Of a stretch of DNA of 64,000 nt, positions 35,600 to 47,152 are shown piece by piece. Below the pieces are notes generated by a model. It saw nothing but the letters and a program-made list of their open reading frames with translations. It searched no databases and was not told the DNA's origin. The DNA lies in NCBI GenBank assembly GCA_028023455.1, contig JAQFVV010006849.1, positions 62,001 through 126,000 on the forward strand, given 5' to 3'. Each line of letters begins with the position of its first letter. The stretch's first letter is position 1. This DNA comes from Epiperipatus broadwayi (Eukaryota; Onychophora; Udeonychophora; Euonychophora; Peripatidae). The translations under genes were made by a program, and so were the position numbers.

Positions 35600-36345
35600 A
35601 GTAAAATAAGAGTTGTCCTGAAATGTGACATCACAAGAAAACAACTTTAATGGTGTGGTAGAATAAAGTTTTACAAAAAGAACTTGAGAATAGATTTAAA
35701 TGCTAATCCCATTTTTATTACAAAGATTATCTTGATATCATAATAAATTGTGACATGAATTCCTTTTGTTGGAAAGATAAAGCTTTTAAAATAAGATAAA
35801 AAATTTATTCTGAGCTATAAGTTGATATCTTGCAAGTCTTTTACAAGAAATCTTGTGAAATTAGATCAGCTACTAATTTACAAATGCATGATGTGGATGA
35901 TGACAATGTTTTGTTGTGTGATAATAAGTTTAATAACAGCATCTTAAAACTAATTTTGTTTCATTTCTTTGTCAATTTTTTCTGGCAATGGGATTAGCAG
36001 TTATTTTACAAGTTTGTGACATAGATAGTGATAATGTGCACATATTATATATATATTGATAATTAAGGCCCTGTCATAATAATGATGTATAACATATAGA
36101 GGTTTGTGCTTTATAAATTAATTTAACCATGTAAAGTCTATGGTATTGATGATGATAACCCTATTGCCATTACATATACACTGAAGTATTAAAATCACAT
36201 GATAATGAGTACAATGCATATAAAGTTGTGCTATATAAATTACATTAGCCATTTGTTTACAATTGTCAAACATGGATAATAATGATGGTACATAAAGCAT
36301 ATATATATAAAGACACAATACAAAATCTATCATCACTGTCAACCA
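35600..36345. other. Non-coding stretch
   Basis: No gene or repeat recognised. It has a TA run near 36046. Confidence 0.3.
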
Positions 36346-36349
36346 TTAT

Positions 36350-36880
36350 CAATTCATTGTAGTACGAAGGTCTCTTCAAGTTCAATCCATCTTCCCCAAT
36401 TTCTAGCCTCTCTTCCCCACAATACTCCTGCATATTTTATTATTTCATCCATCCATCTCACATGTGTCACTTTCTGGGTCTTTTACAATCTCTTGAAATC
36501 CAATTTAAAATATCAATTGTTGATATATTATCATATCTTCTAGCAATATGTTTATCCCAACTCCACTTCAGTCTTTTAATTCTTGCAATGATGTCATTAA
36601 CACCTGTTTGTTCTCTTACCAATGTATTGTGTTTTTGATTTCATCTTGTTACTCCTAACATGCATCACTTCATACTTCTTTGAATGGTCTGAAGTCTCTC
36701 TATTGCTCTTCTGTTAAGTGTCCAAGTCTCAGGTCCATAAGTAAGACCTGGTAAAACTTATTTATTAAAAACCTTCCTTTTCAAACACATAGGCATATTT
36801 CCTTTTAATATTAAGTTATTTCTACCAAAAGCACTCCAATCAAGTCCTCTCACATTATTTCAATTTACATCTTACTTCGT
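36350..36880 (-). mobile_element. RTE-like LINE remnant
   Basis: Minus-strand frames give YGPETWTLNRRAIERLQT, CMLGVTR, LKWSW, then LNWISRDCKRP and a RWIELEE-like end. The order is the same as the plus-strand copy at 12785-13480, with stops and frameshifts. Only the region after the catalytic core is retained. Confidence 0.75.
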
Positions 36881-37387
36881 TTATCTCAGTGATAGAAGTT
36901 ACATTATTGAGAACAAAATAAAGAATATGAAAATTTTTTTTGCTAATAATCATAAGATATGATTTTAGCAAAGATAAATATAAAATGAGATTAATGCATA
37001 TGAAAAAAAAGTTTCAATTGTTTTACATAAAGATATAATGACATTTGAAAATCCAGGAAATACTAGAAAGGTAATTTAAAATAAACTGAAATTATGCAGG
37101 TATGTAACAATTATAAGAATGAATCATTTTTCAGTCATAATGAATGAATGTTTTACTATTAGCAATTGAATTAGTGATGCAGGTTTTGAAATCTGACATG
37201 AAACAATTAAAATAAAGATGAAACAAATGAAACATAGATGATAATTATTATAACACTCTGTAAAGAGAAGTTTATAATGAAAATCAAAAAGCCATGTAAA
37301 TCAATATAGAACTGACATATAAAGGTCATTAAACATTGAATTTTCAAGTTGTGCATATAGATGAATAAATAAATCTGTTTCTTTTAG

Positions 37388-37678
37388 AATAAAAATATAA
37401 GTATATTTTTATTTTTCTCCTTTTACTTTCTTTCCATTTCTTCATATATATTTGCTTACGATAACCCCTTCATATATGCTTTAATGCAAGAAAACTTTTT
37501 TTAATGATTCCTTTATTTTCCTGATAGTTTCGATTGTCCTGCAGTCTTCATCAGAGCAATCTTAAATTCCTCTACCTTTTAAAATAACTGATATTTTTAA
37601 AATAAAGGAATCATTAAAAAAAGTTTTTTGCATCAAAGTGTATATGAAAGGGTTATTGTAAGCAAATAAAAATATAAG
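37388..37678 (-). mobile_element. Inverted-repeat hammerhead element with 14-bp target duplication
   Basis: AATAAAAATATAAG is repeated at 37388-37401 and 37665-37678. Arms of about 76 bp (roughly 37443-37519 and 37592-37671) are inverted copies. The spacer holds a hammerhead-like motif on the minus strand. No protein is encoded. Its sequence is unrelated to families 1 and 2, but the layout is the same. Confidence 0.65.
37515..37562 (-). ncRNA. Hammerhead-like motif in the 37.4 kb element
   Basis: On the minus strand CTGATGA (37548-37554) is followed by an extra A, then GACTG/CAATC (stem II with one C-A mismatch) around a CAGGA loop. GAAAC (37527-37531) and a TATC sequence at the expected cleavage position come next. 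Stem I can form with one mismatch near the core (TTGCT against AGGAA). It is less perfect than the motifs at 719-779 and 15842-15900. Confidence 0.45.
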
Positions 37679-37679
37679 A

Positions 37680-39625
37680 AAAATAACAATGGGAAAGTTA
37701 AGATGATCATGAAAAATATTATTTTTCTAAATACTGAAATAAATGTTGAATCAAAACCCCAAATAAAAGTGAACATAAAAAGGAAAAATAATTAAAGACC
37801 TGTTCAGCAGACATCACAGAGAAACAGACAACCAGGCTTGCCATTTGCTATGCAGTGAAGAATTGGGTGATGTCTATTCTCATTTTCGCCTCTAGTTAAG
37901 TATACAACAAGTTACTGATCAATACTGGCCAGCAAATTAGTTATAAGCTAGCTACATGTTAAAAAAAATCAAAGCAGATCTACTTGATACCTAATAAAAT
38001 TTTCTAATTTTGCCCATTCTATTGCAGAGATTAAGATCCTTTTAAAGTTGGAGATAATGTATTGATAATTACATTATAACAAAATAGAGTTGCAAGCCAG
38101 TTAAAATATAAACCATTTTGTGATATAGAAACAGTTAATATTTGATTTTTATATAAGACTGGGGTAATCTTTATGCAAATTTCAGTTTTTGCATACTATC
38201 ATAGAGATGAGGCACAATTGGATTACACATGTCATTTGTAAATAGAACTCTTTATTTGGATCACATCTGTTAGAAAATATCAAGGCAAAACAGAAGCAAT
38301 AAAGACCTCCTTATAGCATTCCTCAAAGACATTCATACAGCTTTCTACCTCCACTTATGTGATCTGTGAAAGTTGTTTTCTGTTTGCCTATAAAATTGTT
38401 TTTTTTTTTACATTAATTAAATGATGCTTAAATTTAATAATGACACTCTGGTTTCTATTAGTTTACATTGCTTCTGTATAAAATAACACATTTCCCTGAA
38501 TTTGTATTGTTTTTTTCTTTCTTCATAAACATCCAATATTAGTTTTTTTTTATAAAATTATTTTTTCATTAGTTTATAGTACTTTTTTTTAAAAAAAAAT
38601 TATGCAATACATGTTAAGAATGGTGACATTCATTTATTTAATAAGTCAACCTATTTATACAAATTTAAAGATAAATTTAATACTCTAGGTATCTCATAAG
38701 AGTAAAAAATATGGTCTTACATTATTCTTTCAATGGAAATTTGCATGGATGAGTCTTGACAGAATGTTAACTGTCTGAAAAACAGACCATATGTACAATA
38801 AGATATCCTTAGAGGAGAAACTAATAGGAACAAATCAGGAAGATCACAGAGCAAGTAGCATTGTTTTTAAACACTGCTAATAAGAGTATTCTACCATTTG
38901 AAGATATAAAGGACATTTAAACTCATACAAAGGACTATTTAGAAAGGAGAGGGTGAGTATTAATAACATTGTCATTAACTTAAGTGCATATAAAAATCCC
39001 AATTGGAAACACAAAAAGAAAATGAACTATGGCAGTTGACAAAGAATGAGTGTGTTTACAAGAAGTAATATTCTGACTAACCTGTCAGGAAGAAACCATG
39101 ACAACCCAAACAGAAGTAGATCACAGTTATTCTGCATGAATACTCCCTTAACTATTAGTTTTTATAAAATTTCATGAGTATTTTATTTGTTTTGGATATG
39201 GTATATTCACATCAATTGCACTTTTTTTAAAATTATGCATTACATATTAAAATGATGACTATATTAATTTGCATACAATTTCATCAGTACTTTGTTTTGA
39301 AAATATAAATTTCATCAATTTAATATCTTCGATAGGGTTTTGATGATGCTACCTGGAAGGTGATACAAGTATCTGTTATGTAGAACATCTACAGCAACAA
39401 TATCTTCTATATTTTATAAGACCATGCTGAGTAGTTTAGATTTCTTTTTAAAAAAGTAATAAATATTTGATAAAGTTATCAATATTGTTACAGACACATG
39501 GTGTGATGTGAATAAGAAAAATTACAAATCATAGAAATTAAATAAAACTTGAAAAGATCTTCGTTCTGCAGTGGAACGATCATGGTTACAACTGATTTCT
39601 ATCTTGACATGTTGTTGTAGGCAAT
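37680..39625. other. Non-coding AT-rich stretch
   Basis: No gene recognised. Blocks around 38560-38640 and 39215-39290 (ttttttaaaa-ttatgca-tacat) suggest an old local duplication. Confidence 0.3.
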
Positions 39626-39629
39626 ATTT

Positions 39630-39830
39630 ATCATGGCATATGAACTTTAAGCAACTACGGATTCAAATGAATTGTAATTATGCTAGATTGTTCCGATACT
39701 ATATGAGGTTAAACTAACATTATTTTTGTAAATAATTCATATTAATAAAGTTACTATATTTTACGTAGATATCTATGATTAAGAGAAAAAAGAAACAAAT
39801 TAATAGTCAGTAATTGTATTTTGATGTTTA
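39630..39830. repeat. Dispersed repeat, copy 2 of 3
   Basis: It matches 29860-30240 and 60700-61060 in block order (actttaagcaact, tcaaatga, gaggtt, ttgtaaat). No coding frame is seen. Confidence 0.4.
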
Positions 39831-40457
39831 TTGTGCTGCCCTCCTTTAATAATTTATTTCCCTAATTAAATTTATTTAAATGTTTATACTGTTAACAAAT
39901 TATTAACATTAACTTTTATACACTATCTTATCAATTTTCTCTTTAATTTGAAATTAACCCCTTTATTTTTTTTATTTAATATGTAATTAAAGTTTTGTAA
40001 TCTTTCTACCAAAATGTAGATATCAAAACATTTTTTCCAAACTCATATTCTTTGCTCTGCTCCGTGAATACTGCAGCAAATAAATTTAATTTAAAAAAAT
40101 GGACTACAATTGCAAAATCTGATTAATGATCAATTATTATAGGTACATCATAAAGTTTCATTTTTTGCCTTCACCAAAAGAACATCCACATATCTGATCC
40201 TCCACATTTACTTACAATATGAAATTTATAGTTACCTTACTTCTAACCACCATATCTAGTTCTGCTCTCTTAATTTTTAATCTCAAAAAAAAAAAAAATA
40301 GTAATCTTTTATCAGTTACTGTTTTTGACATTTGTTCAATATTGATTTTATTTCCCTATTTCATCTTTTCTTTCTTTTCCAGTACCCATTTTTAGTCTTC
40401 TACCGTTCTCCCTATTCTCTTCCAGTCCAAACATCTAGAGCCTAAACCAATAACATT

Positions 40458-40585
40458 TTTTTACACAATAATACCACCTAGTGCAAGCTGTAATAATTAA
40501 TTGATAAGTGGAACTACTATGTAAGGATGTTTGCTACTGTTTTATAGTTTGTGTAAGCATAAAAAAGATGATCAAGTGACCTCTA
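40458..40585 (+). mobile_element. Family 2 relic
   Basis: Diverged outer-end sequence (taataccacctagtgcaagct, then taataattaattgat) is followed by a decayed gatgatcaagtgacc tail. The ribozyme portion is missing. Confidence 0.4.
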
Positions 40586-40599
40586 TCAGCCTACAATCT

Positions 40600-41450
40600 T
40601 TACTATTTTCTTTGCTACATGTTTAGTCTTCAACCTCTTCTATTTTCTTTCACTTAATATCTCTAGTATCTTAACCTTTTCCAAATGCTCAAGTGTTTGC
40701 TCCAGATAAAACTACCCATTAAATGAAAACTTAATGGGCACTTTGGTTTTAATTTCATAATGCAACAGAACATGCTTATATTAAAAATTTATTAAAGCTT
40801 TGCAATTTTCATCTTAATTTCTGTACATCTCCATCATTAAATACCTGCCCAAATACATATGGCTTCATAATTTTCTCTCTCTGTTCCAATTACACTTTTA
40901 TTACCCCTCTATTTTTATTCCTTTACATTCAGTTGCATTCATTTTCAATTTATACTTATTAAAGTTTTTATAAATCTCATTTAGCAGAAATGGACTCAAT
41001 GCTAATTCTATTTTTATCGAGTCAATTTTATCGAATCAATATCCATTCCTGATTGTCTTGAAATTCTACCATTTCATTGTATCAGATCTTTTTTCTAACT
41101 GCATCATAATTATAAATATATTTATTATTCTCCCTGGACTATAACTTATATTGAATTAAATCTCTTTATCTGTAATCTTCAAAATTACATCTATATTGCT
41201 TTTATCTCTTCAACTATTTTTATTTATATATCCAACTTTTATGTTAATCATACAAATGTTTAATAATTTTCTTTCCATTTTTAAATATATGCTTTCTTTT
41301 AACAACTTATCCTTTAGTTTTTCATTTGCTATTTCACTATTGTGACATGTAAACTGTTATATTCTTCTATATACTAATTCTACAGCTTCCTTACCTCTCT
41401 CTATTCCTTTCTAATCATACTTGTATTGTAGATTTTTTGACTTTCTTCTA
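40600..41450 (-). mobile_element. Decayed LINE on the minus strand
   Basis: The minus strand gives SPFLLNEIYKNFNKYKLKMN followed by a Cys/Lys block and IKIEG, as in the L-x-M-N-x-K-T region of non-LTR reverse transcriptases. A GDVQKLR/EIK-like block follows. Many stops break the frame. The clade cannot be settled by eye. Confidence 0.4.
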
Positions 41451-42275
41451 CATGTGCTCACCTATATAAATAAGAAAATTACCAATAATCCAAAATCCCT
41501 GCTATAACTTTTTAATTTATGAATTTTTCAGATTTTAAGAATAGTTCTATTATATACTGTCATTGTAAACCCCAGTGTTGCTAAGATAGAAAAAGACAAC
41601 TCACTGCAGTTAAACATTAATTTAGAGGTATTCTGTTTTTATTTCCTTTAATTTTCTATTAATTGCAAAATATTAAAGATTATCTTTGAAATTTGGTTAA
41701 GATAATAAGAGTTTTTGAATAGAAGATATTTTATTAAACGATGATCTATTTGTATTTATAATTTTTTCATTTAATGAACAAAATTATTTAGGCTCTCTAC
41801 ACAACTTAATATCAGTACAATGGTCTTCAAAAGCTTTTTTGAACAAATATTTTTATAAGTGACTTAATTTTATTTTTTAATCTTTTGTTTAGGTATATTT
41901 TATTCTACAAATCTAAACTTAGCATATTTTATGAATGATCCATTTGTTCTTTATTCAATTTTGATTCTCCTAAAAGATAATCTTAATCCCATCATTATTA
42001 AATACTATTCAAAATTTACATCAGTTTCAGAATGTCTGTATGCCCTCTTAATATTGTCCTGAATCAATATAAATTCCATGTGAATTCTTCTCTCGTAAAT
42101 GATGAATTCATTTTTATCACTGCTAATTTCTTTAAAACATTTATAAACTTTTCTAGTTTTTGATTTCTTTTCTAATTTGTAATTTTCTATAGATTTCTAT
42201 TTTCCAGCCCTACATCAGCATTCCAACAAGTCATTTTGCTGTCCACTTTGTCATCATCAGTATTAAGCAGTCAAT
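41451..42275. other. Non-coding AT-rich stretch
   Basis: Nothing recognised. Confidence 0.3.
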
Positions 42276-42279
42276 ACAT

Positions 42280-42790
42280 TGTGTCCCCTCAATGAAAAAG
42301 TGACTTGTTCTCTTTCCAAGCTGTATGCAATGCCATTTCTGAATCAATACATTTGTTATGTAACATAGTTTAGCTATTTATCACAAACATTTTAAGGCAT
42401 TAGCATATCTGAATCACAAGTGATAACATAAAATGTGTTTCATATCTTCAATGCTCTTCCTGCCATCATGAAATCTCACAACTCCTTAAAAACATTACTG
42501 TGACTCATCGTTTCATTACTATACATAGACTCATTTTCAAACCTTTTAGTAGTAGTTTTATTCAATTAAAACAAAATACTGTTAGAGCATTATTCCATCA
42601 AGAGTTAAGAAATGAACACATTTATATCATAACTAATAATCCAGGCACTTGCATCTTAAATTATTTTGTGATTAGTTAAGCTATATAATTATGTGACACA
42701 TGAATTGATTCAGAGATGGCATTACAGAAAGCTTGGACAGAGAACCAATCACCTGTCACCTTTTCACTGCAACATGATATACTACCCGAA
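42280..42790. mobile_element. Family 4 inverted-repeat element (best copy)
   Basis: Left arm 42290-42385 (aaaaagtgacttgttctct, then ctgaatcaatacat) and right arm about 42685-42775 are inverted copies with moderate divergence. About 300 bp of non-coding interior is shared with 26660-26975 and 28365-28860. No transposase is present. Confidence 0.6.
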
Positions 42791-43725
42791 TAACTATCAG
42801 ATCTGAAAGTTCTTTCACTCCAATCACTATGTGTAGGAGCCATTTTTATAAAATCTTTTATTCTTAGATCTAGAAATAATATATTTATAAAATAAGATTT
42901 ATTTTTAATCATAAAGTATTACCAATTCTACAATTGCTCTCAAAACAATAAACTCATACTCTCTTCATTTTTCCCTTACAACATCATCCATATCTTGCAG
43001 TCATATATCTAAACCTATTATTATTCTGAATAACTAACTATCTCTCTAATCTCTAACAGCTTTCATATTACTGTGACAATATTTTTTTAAATTCTAATGA
43101 TTTTCAATATATAGTGATAAATAGATTATCCTGGGCAAAGTAAATTATCAGTCTTGTTTAATATGCTTTCATCTACATCTTTAATAGTTAAGAAAAGAAA
43201 ATTATATTCAGTGGTAATTAATAACAGATTAATAAATATACTTTATAACTATCCTTAAAGCTAGACTATTACTTGTTATGACAAATATTTAAAATCATAA
43301 TTCAAATCTTAAGAGCAAACCACACTATACATTTATATGACAAATAAATAATAATGAGGGGCAGTTCTCATTATTTAGTAACATAGGAAACAATGTGCTA
43401 CATAATCAATGGGCATTATTAAAGGAAGATATTAAAATTATATCTTTGCCAAAGTTTATTAAATTCTGAGATCTCGCTGTTTCAAAGCATTGGCATATGA
43501 CAACATATATAATACATTTTGAAAATAAATAGAGCAAAGATCTAGGCACAACTGTAGTGATATAGAAGTAGGAATTTGATGAGTACATCGATTTGATTTA
43601 AATAAATAAGTGAAAATTACAAAGTGTAGGTAGGCAAGTTTTATATATACAGGGTTAGTTTAATTTTTTAATAGTTTATAGTTGAAATGAGTTTGAACGT
43701 TGTCATTTCTTTTCTTTTTTACACT
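42791..43725. other. Non-coding AT-rich stretch
   Basis: No gene or element recognised. Confidence 0.3.
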
Positions 43726-43728
43726 AAA

Positions 43729-43962
43729 TTAGTTTTTTAATATTAAAGGTTTAAAGATTAAAATTGATTTAGAGCTCTGCGGTTCTGGAATGATATTACT
43801 GATTTCCTTCATTGTAGCAGATAATGTAGGCACTTTAGACTTCATGTGAGGTGGCATTCTGGTTAGGTTCCCGATTCTTCTGATGGCAGTCTGTTGCTGG
43901 AAGTTTTCATCCATGAGGGTGGTCATGTTATTAGATACATAGGATGGCAGTAGCCTCACCAT
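43729..43962 (-). CDS. Possible exon or small ORF, 77 aa, unknown
   Basis: The frame begins MVRLLPSYVSNNMTTLMDE and ends SSKSILIFKPLILKN-stop, with a segment QTAIRRIGNLTRMPPHMKSK. Composition is richer in Pro, Met, Arg and Thr than shadow frames here, and local GC is higher. A TGA lies immediately upstream in frame, so it is either a small ORF or an exon with an unseen acceptor. I recognise no family. It could also be a remnant of a transposon gene. Confidence 0.3.
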   Translation of the reverse strand: MVRLLPSYVSNNMTTLMDENFQQQTAIRRIGNLTRMPPHMKSKVPTLSATMKEISNIIPEPQSSKSILIFKPLILKN

Positions 43963-44472
43963 TCATCCACAGAAAGGTAGCAAAATGTTGCCCTCCTTAG
44001 GCAGATATTTCAAGATTTAGACCAACATGAATTCTGGTGGCAACTTTTCTTTTAAAATAGTATGTGTTTTCATAGTCTAAAATATTGCCTATTTATATAA
44101 TTCTCATCTCAGGCCACCTGCTTGTTGACAACTTATTTATGGCCTGATAATCCTTTAGCACTTGATGTTAATTTAGAGTTTTAGATTTTTAAAAAATGAT
44201 TTAAACTTTTGTTCGAATTTTAAGCAAGATATCCAAATCCCAAAGGGAGTTCGAATAATGCTGGTCTACTGATTTTACATAACATATTGTTGTAAACATA
44301 ATATTGTAAAACTTACTAATTTTAAACTTATTTTTCTGCAGGTGTGGTGGCTTAATAGTAATTTGTTTACAATCATTTTACTTAAACTTTAGAAGTGCTG
44401 AAACTTCTAAATGAAATCTAAATCATGCCATCCTATATATGTATCATGATATAGGGTGGATCATACATATAC
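43963..44472. other. Non-coding stretch
   Basis: Nothing recognised. Confidence 0.3.
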
Positions 44473-45254
44473 ATAAGAATTTATTAAATCAGCATTTATT
44501 TTTTATAGCGTCTGTATACAATTGTAATCACATTCATATCGGCTTTTTCAAACCAAATTGTGCAAACGCTTTTTGCGAGTGTTAAATAATAAATGAATAC
44601 CCTCTGACCCATACAAGATATAGAATTTATGCAGCAATAAAAGGAATCCTCTTATTACTACGACTCAAATATTTATATATGAGCAAATCTAGTAATTCAA
44701 AGTGACTGTTCTATAGTCACACCTTCTGTGCCAGTACTTCAGATTTGCTCATATATAAATATTTGAGTCATAGTAATAAGAGGATTCCTTTTATTGCTGC
44801 ATAAATTCTATATCTTGTATGGGTCAGAGGGTATTCATTTATTATTTAACACTCGCAAAAAGCGTTTGCACAATTTGGTTTGAAAAAGCCGATATGAATG
44901 TGATTACAATTGTATACAGACGCTATAAAAAATAAATGCTGATTTATATATATGATTAATTTCAGTTGGAATGATGTTCAGTAAATTCTAGTAAATTTCA
45001 TCGGCGTCATTCATTCATAAGTTATATATAGTAATTCAAAGTGACTGTTCTATAGTCACACCTTCTGTGCCAGTACTTCAGATTTGCTCAAATATAAATA
45101 TTTGAGTCATAGTAATAAGAGGATTCCTTTTATTGCTGCATAAATTCTATATCTTGTATGGGTCAGAGGGTATTCATTTATTATTTAACACTCGCAAAAA
45201 GCGTTTGCACAATTTGGTTTGAAAAAGCCGATATGAATGTGATAAGAATTTATT
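44473..45254. mobile_element. Family 3 palindromic element, inverted-direct-direct, 13-bp target duplication
   Basis: ATAAGAATTTATT is repeated at 44473-44485 and 45242-45254. Inside, a left arm (44486-44690) and a right arm (44741-44945) are inverted 205-bp copies that differ at about one base. A third copy (45030-45241) lies in direct orientation to the right arm. The 50-bp spacer and the start of the third copy contain the hairpin GTGACT/AGTCAC. No reading frame is present. The near identity indicates a recent insertion or ongoing conversion. Confidence 0.8.
44702..44720. ncRNA. Hairpin conserved in family 3
   Basis: GTGACT and AGTCAC form a six-pair stem around GTTCTAT. The same stem recurs in the third unit. 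In the diverged copies near 63075 and 63398 it becomes GTGAG/CTCAC, keeping complementarity. This suggests selection on an RNA fold. I could not match it to a known ribozyme. Confidence 0.4.
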
Positions 45255-45359
45255 GTAAAAACAAAATAATAAATTGACCTTGCTTGTAATTAAATCTATA
45301 GTATAAATATATTTATTTGAAAATCAAAACTTTACCTGCTGTAATATACCAATATGGTA

Positions 45360-45885
45360 CTTTATTGGTATAGCTGTGGTGGCTTTTTCACTTTCACAAT
45401 AAGTTTTATTTTCACAAAATAATCCTTGTGATCCTTATCAGCGCACAATTAACAATAAAAATATTTGTAAGCTAATATTAATATTCTAACTCCAAAAAAA
45501 AAAAGTTAGACAAAAATAAAGTTGAAGGAAAAAAAAGATTGTAGTTAGAATTGCTATGTATATAATTAAAAGATAAAAATGTGATTGTATACAATTTCAT
45601 TAATGCAAATGCAAAGAAACAACTATCAGCATGAACAATTCATTATGACTGAAGTCCGTACTAAGTAAAATAATAAAAAATAATAAATATCAATGAAAAG
45701 GCACAATGGAAAAAAAGCTGTTGCCAGAAGGAAATCTAGACAATTACTGAAAATGTCAAATGATTGTAAAATTAGGTTAATACATTGTGCTGATAAGGTT
45801 TGCAGGGATTATTTTGTGAAAATAACACATTTATTGTGGAAGTGAAAAAACTGCCGCAGCTATCAATGATATTACTAGCATCTGT
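45360..45885. mobile_element. Inverted-repeat element (family 5)
   Basis: The left arm from about 45370 (agctgtggtggctttttcac, then ttttcacaaaataatcc, then ccttatcagcgcac) is the inverted, diverged copy of the right arm ending near 45880. Arms are about 95 bp and the interior about 310 bp. The interior is non-coding. It has no clear target duplication and no hammerhead core. Confidence 0.6.
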
Positions 45886-45991
45886 TCACATATATATGTG
45901 GTGATACATATAGCTACATTAGTGCCCTTGTTTAGATAATCTGAGTGGGTTTAAATCCAGCACAGATAGAGCTAGCAACAAAAGTTTAAGT

Positions 45992-46022
45992 GAAATGGTA
46001 GGGAATCAAAACCTACCATTTC
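45992..46022. other. Perfect 11-bp hairpin
   Basis: GAAATGGTAGG and CCTACCATTTC are exact inverse complements around a 9-nt loop. There is no T-run or promoter context to suggest a function. Confidence 0.5.
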
Positions 46023-46637
46023 AATACTTTATTTTAAAAATCTAAAGATTTATACAAGTAGCATATTAGCAAAAACTATGTTTTTTTATACATAATTAAT
46101 AAAGAGATATGGCTATTGGCAAAGTGAGTGGTGATTATACTATCAAATATTGTACTGTATCAATATGATGTCATAATGTTCAAGCAAGTAACTGCTGATT
46201 TCAATGTATTTTTCATTTTTTGTTTATTACATGAACAAACTATATATTTCATTAAAAAAGTCTTTATTTCATAATTCTGAATGAATTAAAATTCCATTCA
46301 TATCAAATATCCCTTTGTATAATTATTTTTTTATTCTGATAAAGTGTTTCATTTTCTTAATTTTTATAATTAATATTTGATTACTAAATATTTTTTATAT
46401 ATTTGTTGCCGTCTAAAACATAAGAGATCATATGACTCTTGTCAATACCCTCATCTAATAGCTCTGAGTATATATGCATGCTCATGTCTTAAGATTTATA
46501 GGTGGAAGGAATGACATTTGTTATTTCATCTAGATATTAAACTTTTTTTAAAAATAAAACCATGATAGTATTGTTAAGAAAATTTCCTTAAAAAGATAAA
46601 TCTAATACAACATTTTGTCTTCATGGATATTCTAAGA

Positions 46638-47151
46638 CAGTGGTCTTCAACCCTTGGTCCACGGATCAGTGCCGGGCCACAGAACTTTTCTGCCGGTCTG
46701 TGCTAGACTGGCAAGAAAGTTTGTAATAACAAAATAATAAGAGTTTAAACTTTTAATTAATATAAACAATTTTTATTTATTTTTTCATCTCATTTTTACC
46801 CAATTAAAAAAAATAAGCAGAACAAAAACAAAATCGAATCAATCATACATAAATTAATTTGTTTTTTTAGTTATCACAGATGTTTACGTGGGGGGAGGGG
46901 GGCAGAATTACATTTTTTATTATTACTTTTCTAAAAAAGTTCAAAATTAAAAAAAAAAGTTTTTTATTATACAAACTCCATATACATATAACTTCATCTT
47001 GTATATTTAACATTGTTGTTTTGATCAGTTATAACAATTATGCTCATCTAAGGCTAAGCAGTTTACATCTTTAAGAAAATTTTTCTATAGACTTCTGCCA
47101 GTTATCCTTATTTTTACTGGTCCACAGGTATGAAAAGGTTGAAGACCAATG
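46638..47151. mobile_element. hAT-like non-autonomous element 1
   Basis: Its left end CAGTGGTCTTCAACCCTTGG and right end GGTTGAAGACCAATG are imperfect inverted repeats, and the CAGTGG start is typical of hAT transposons. The sub-terminal tggtccacgga and ctgccggtctg blocks are also repeated in element 2. No transposase is present. Its right end touches element 2. Confidence 0.6.
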
Positions 47152-47152
47152 C

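Noticed and set aside
42676-42912. Minus-strand frame of 78 codons
   Set aside because: It overlaps the right arm of the family 4 element and is a by-product of that repeat.
44960-45035. Minus-strand GATGAAA near an ATGAATGA block in family 3, resembling a hammerhead core
   Set aside because: No CTGANGA is present, the equivalent positions in the relatives at 63100-63130 differ, and no stem II forms.
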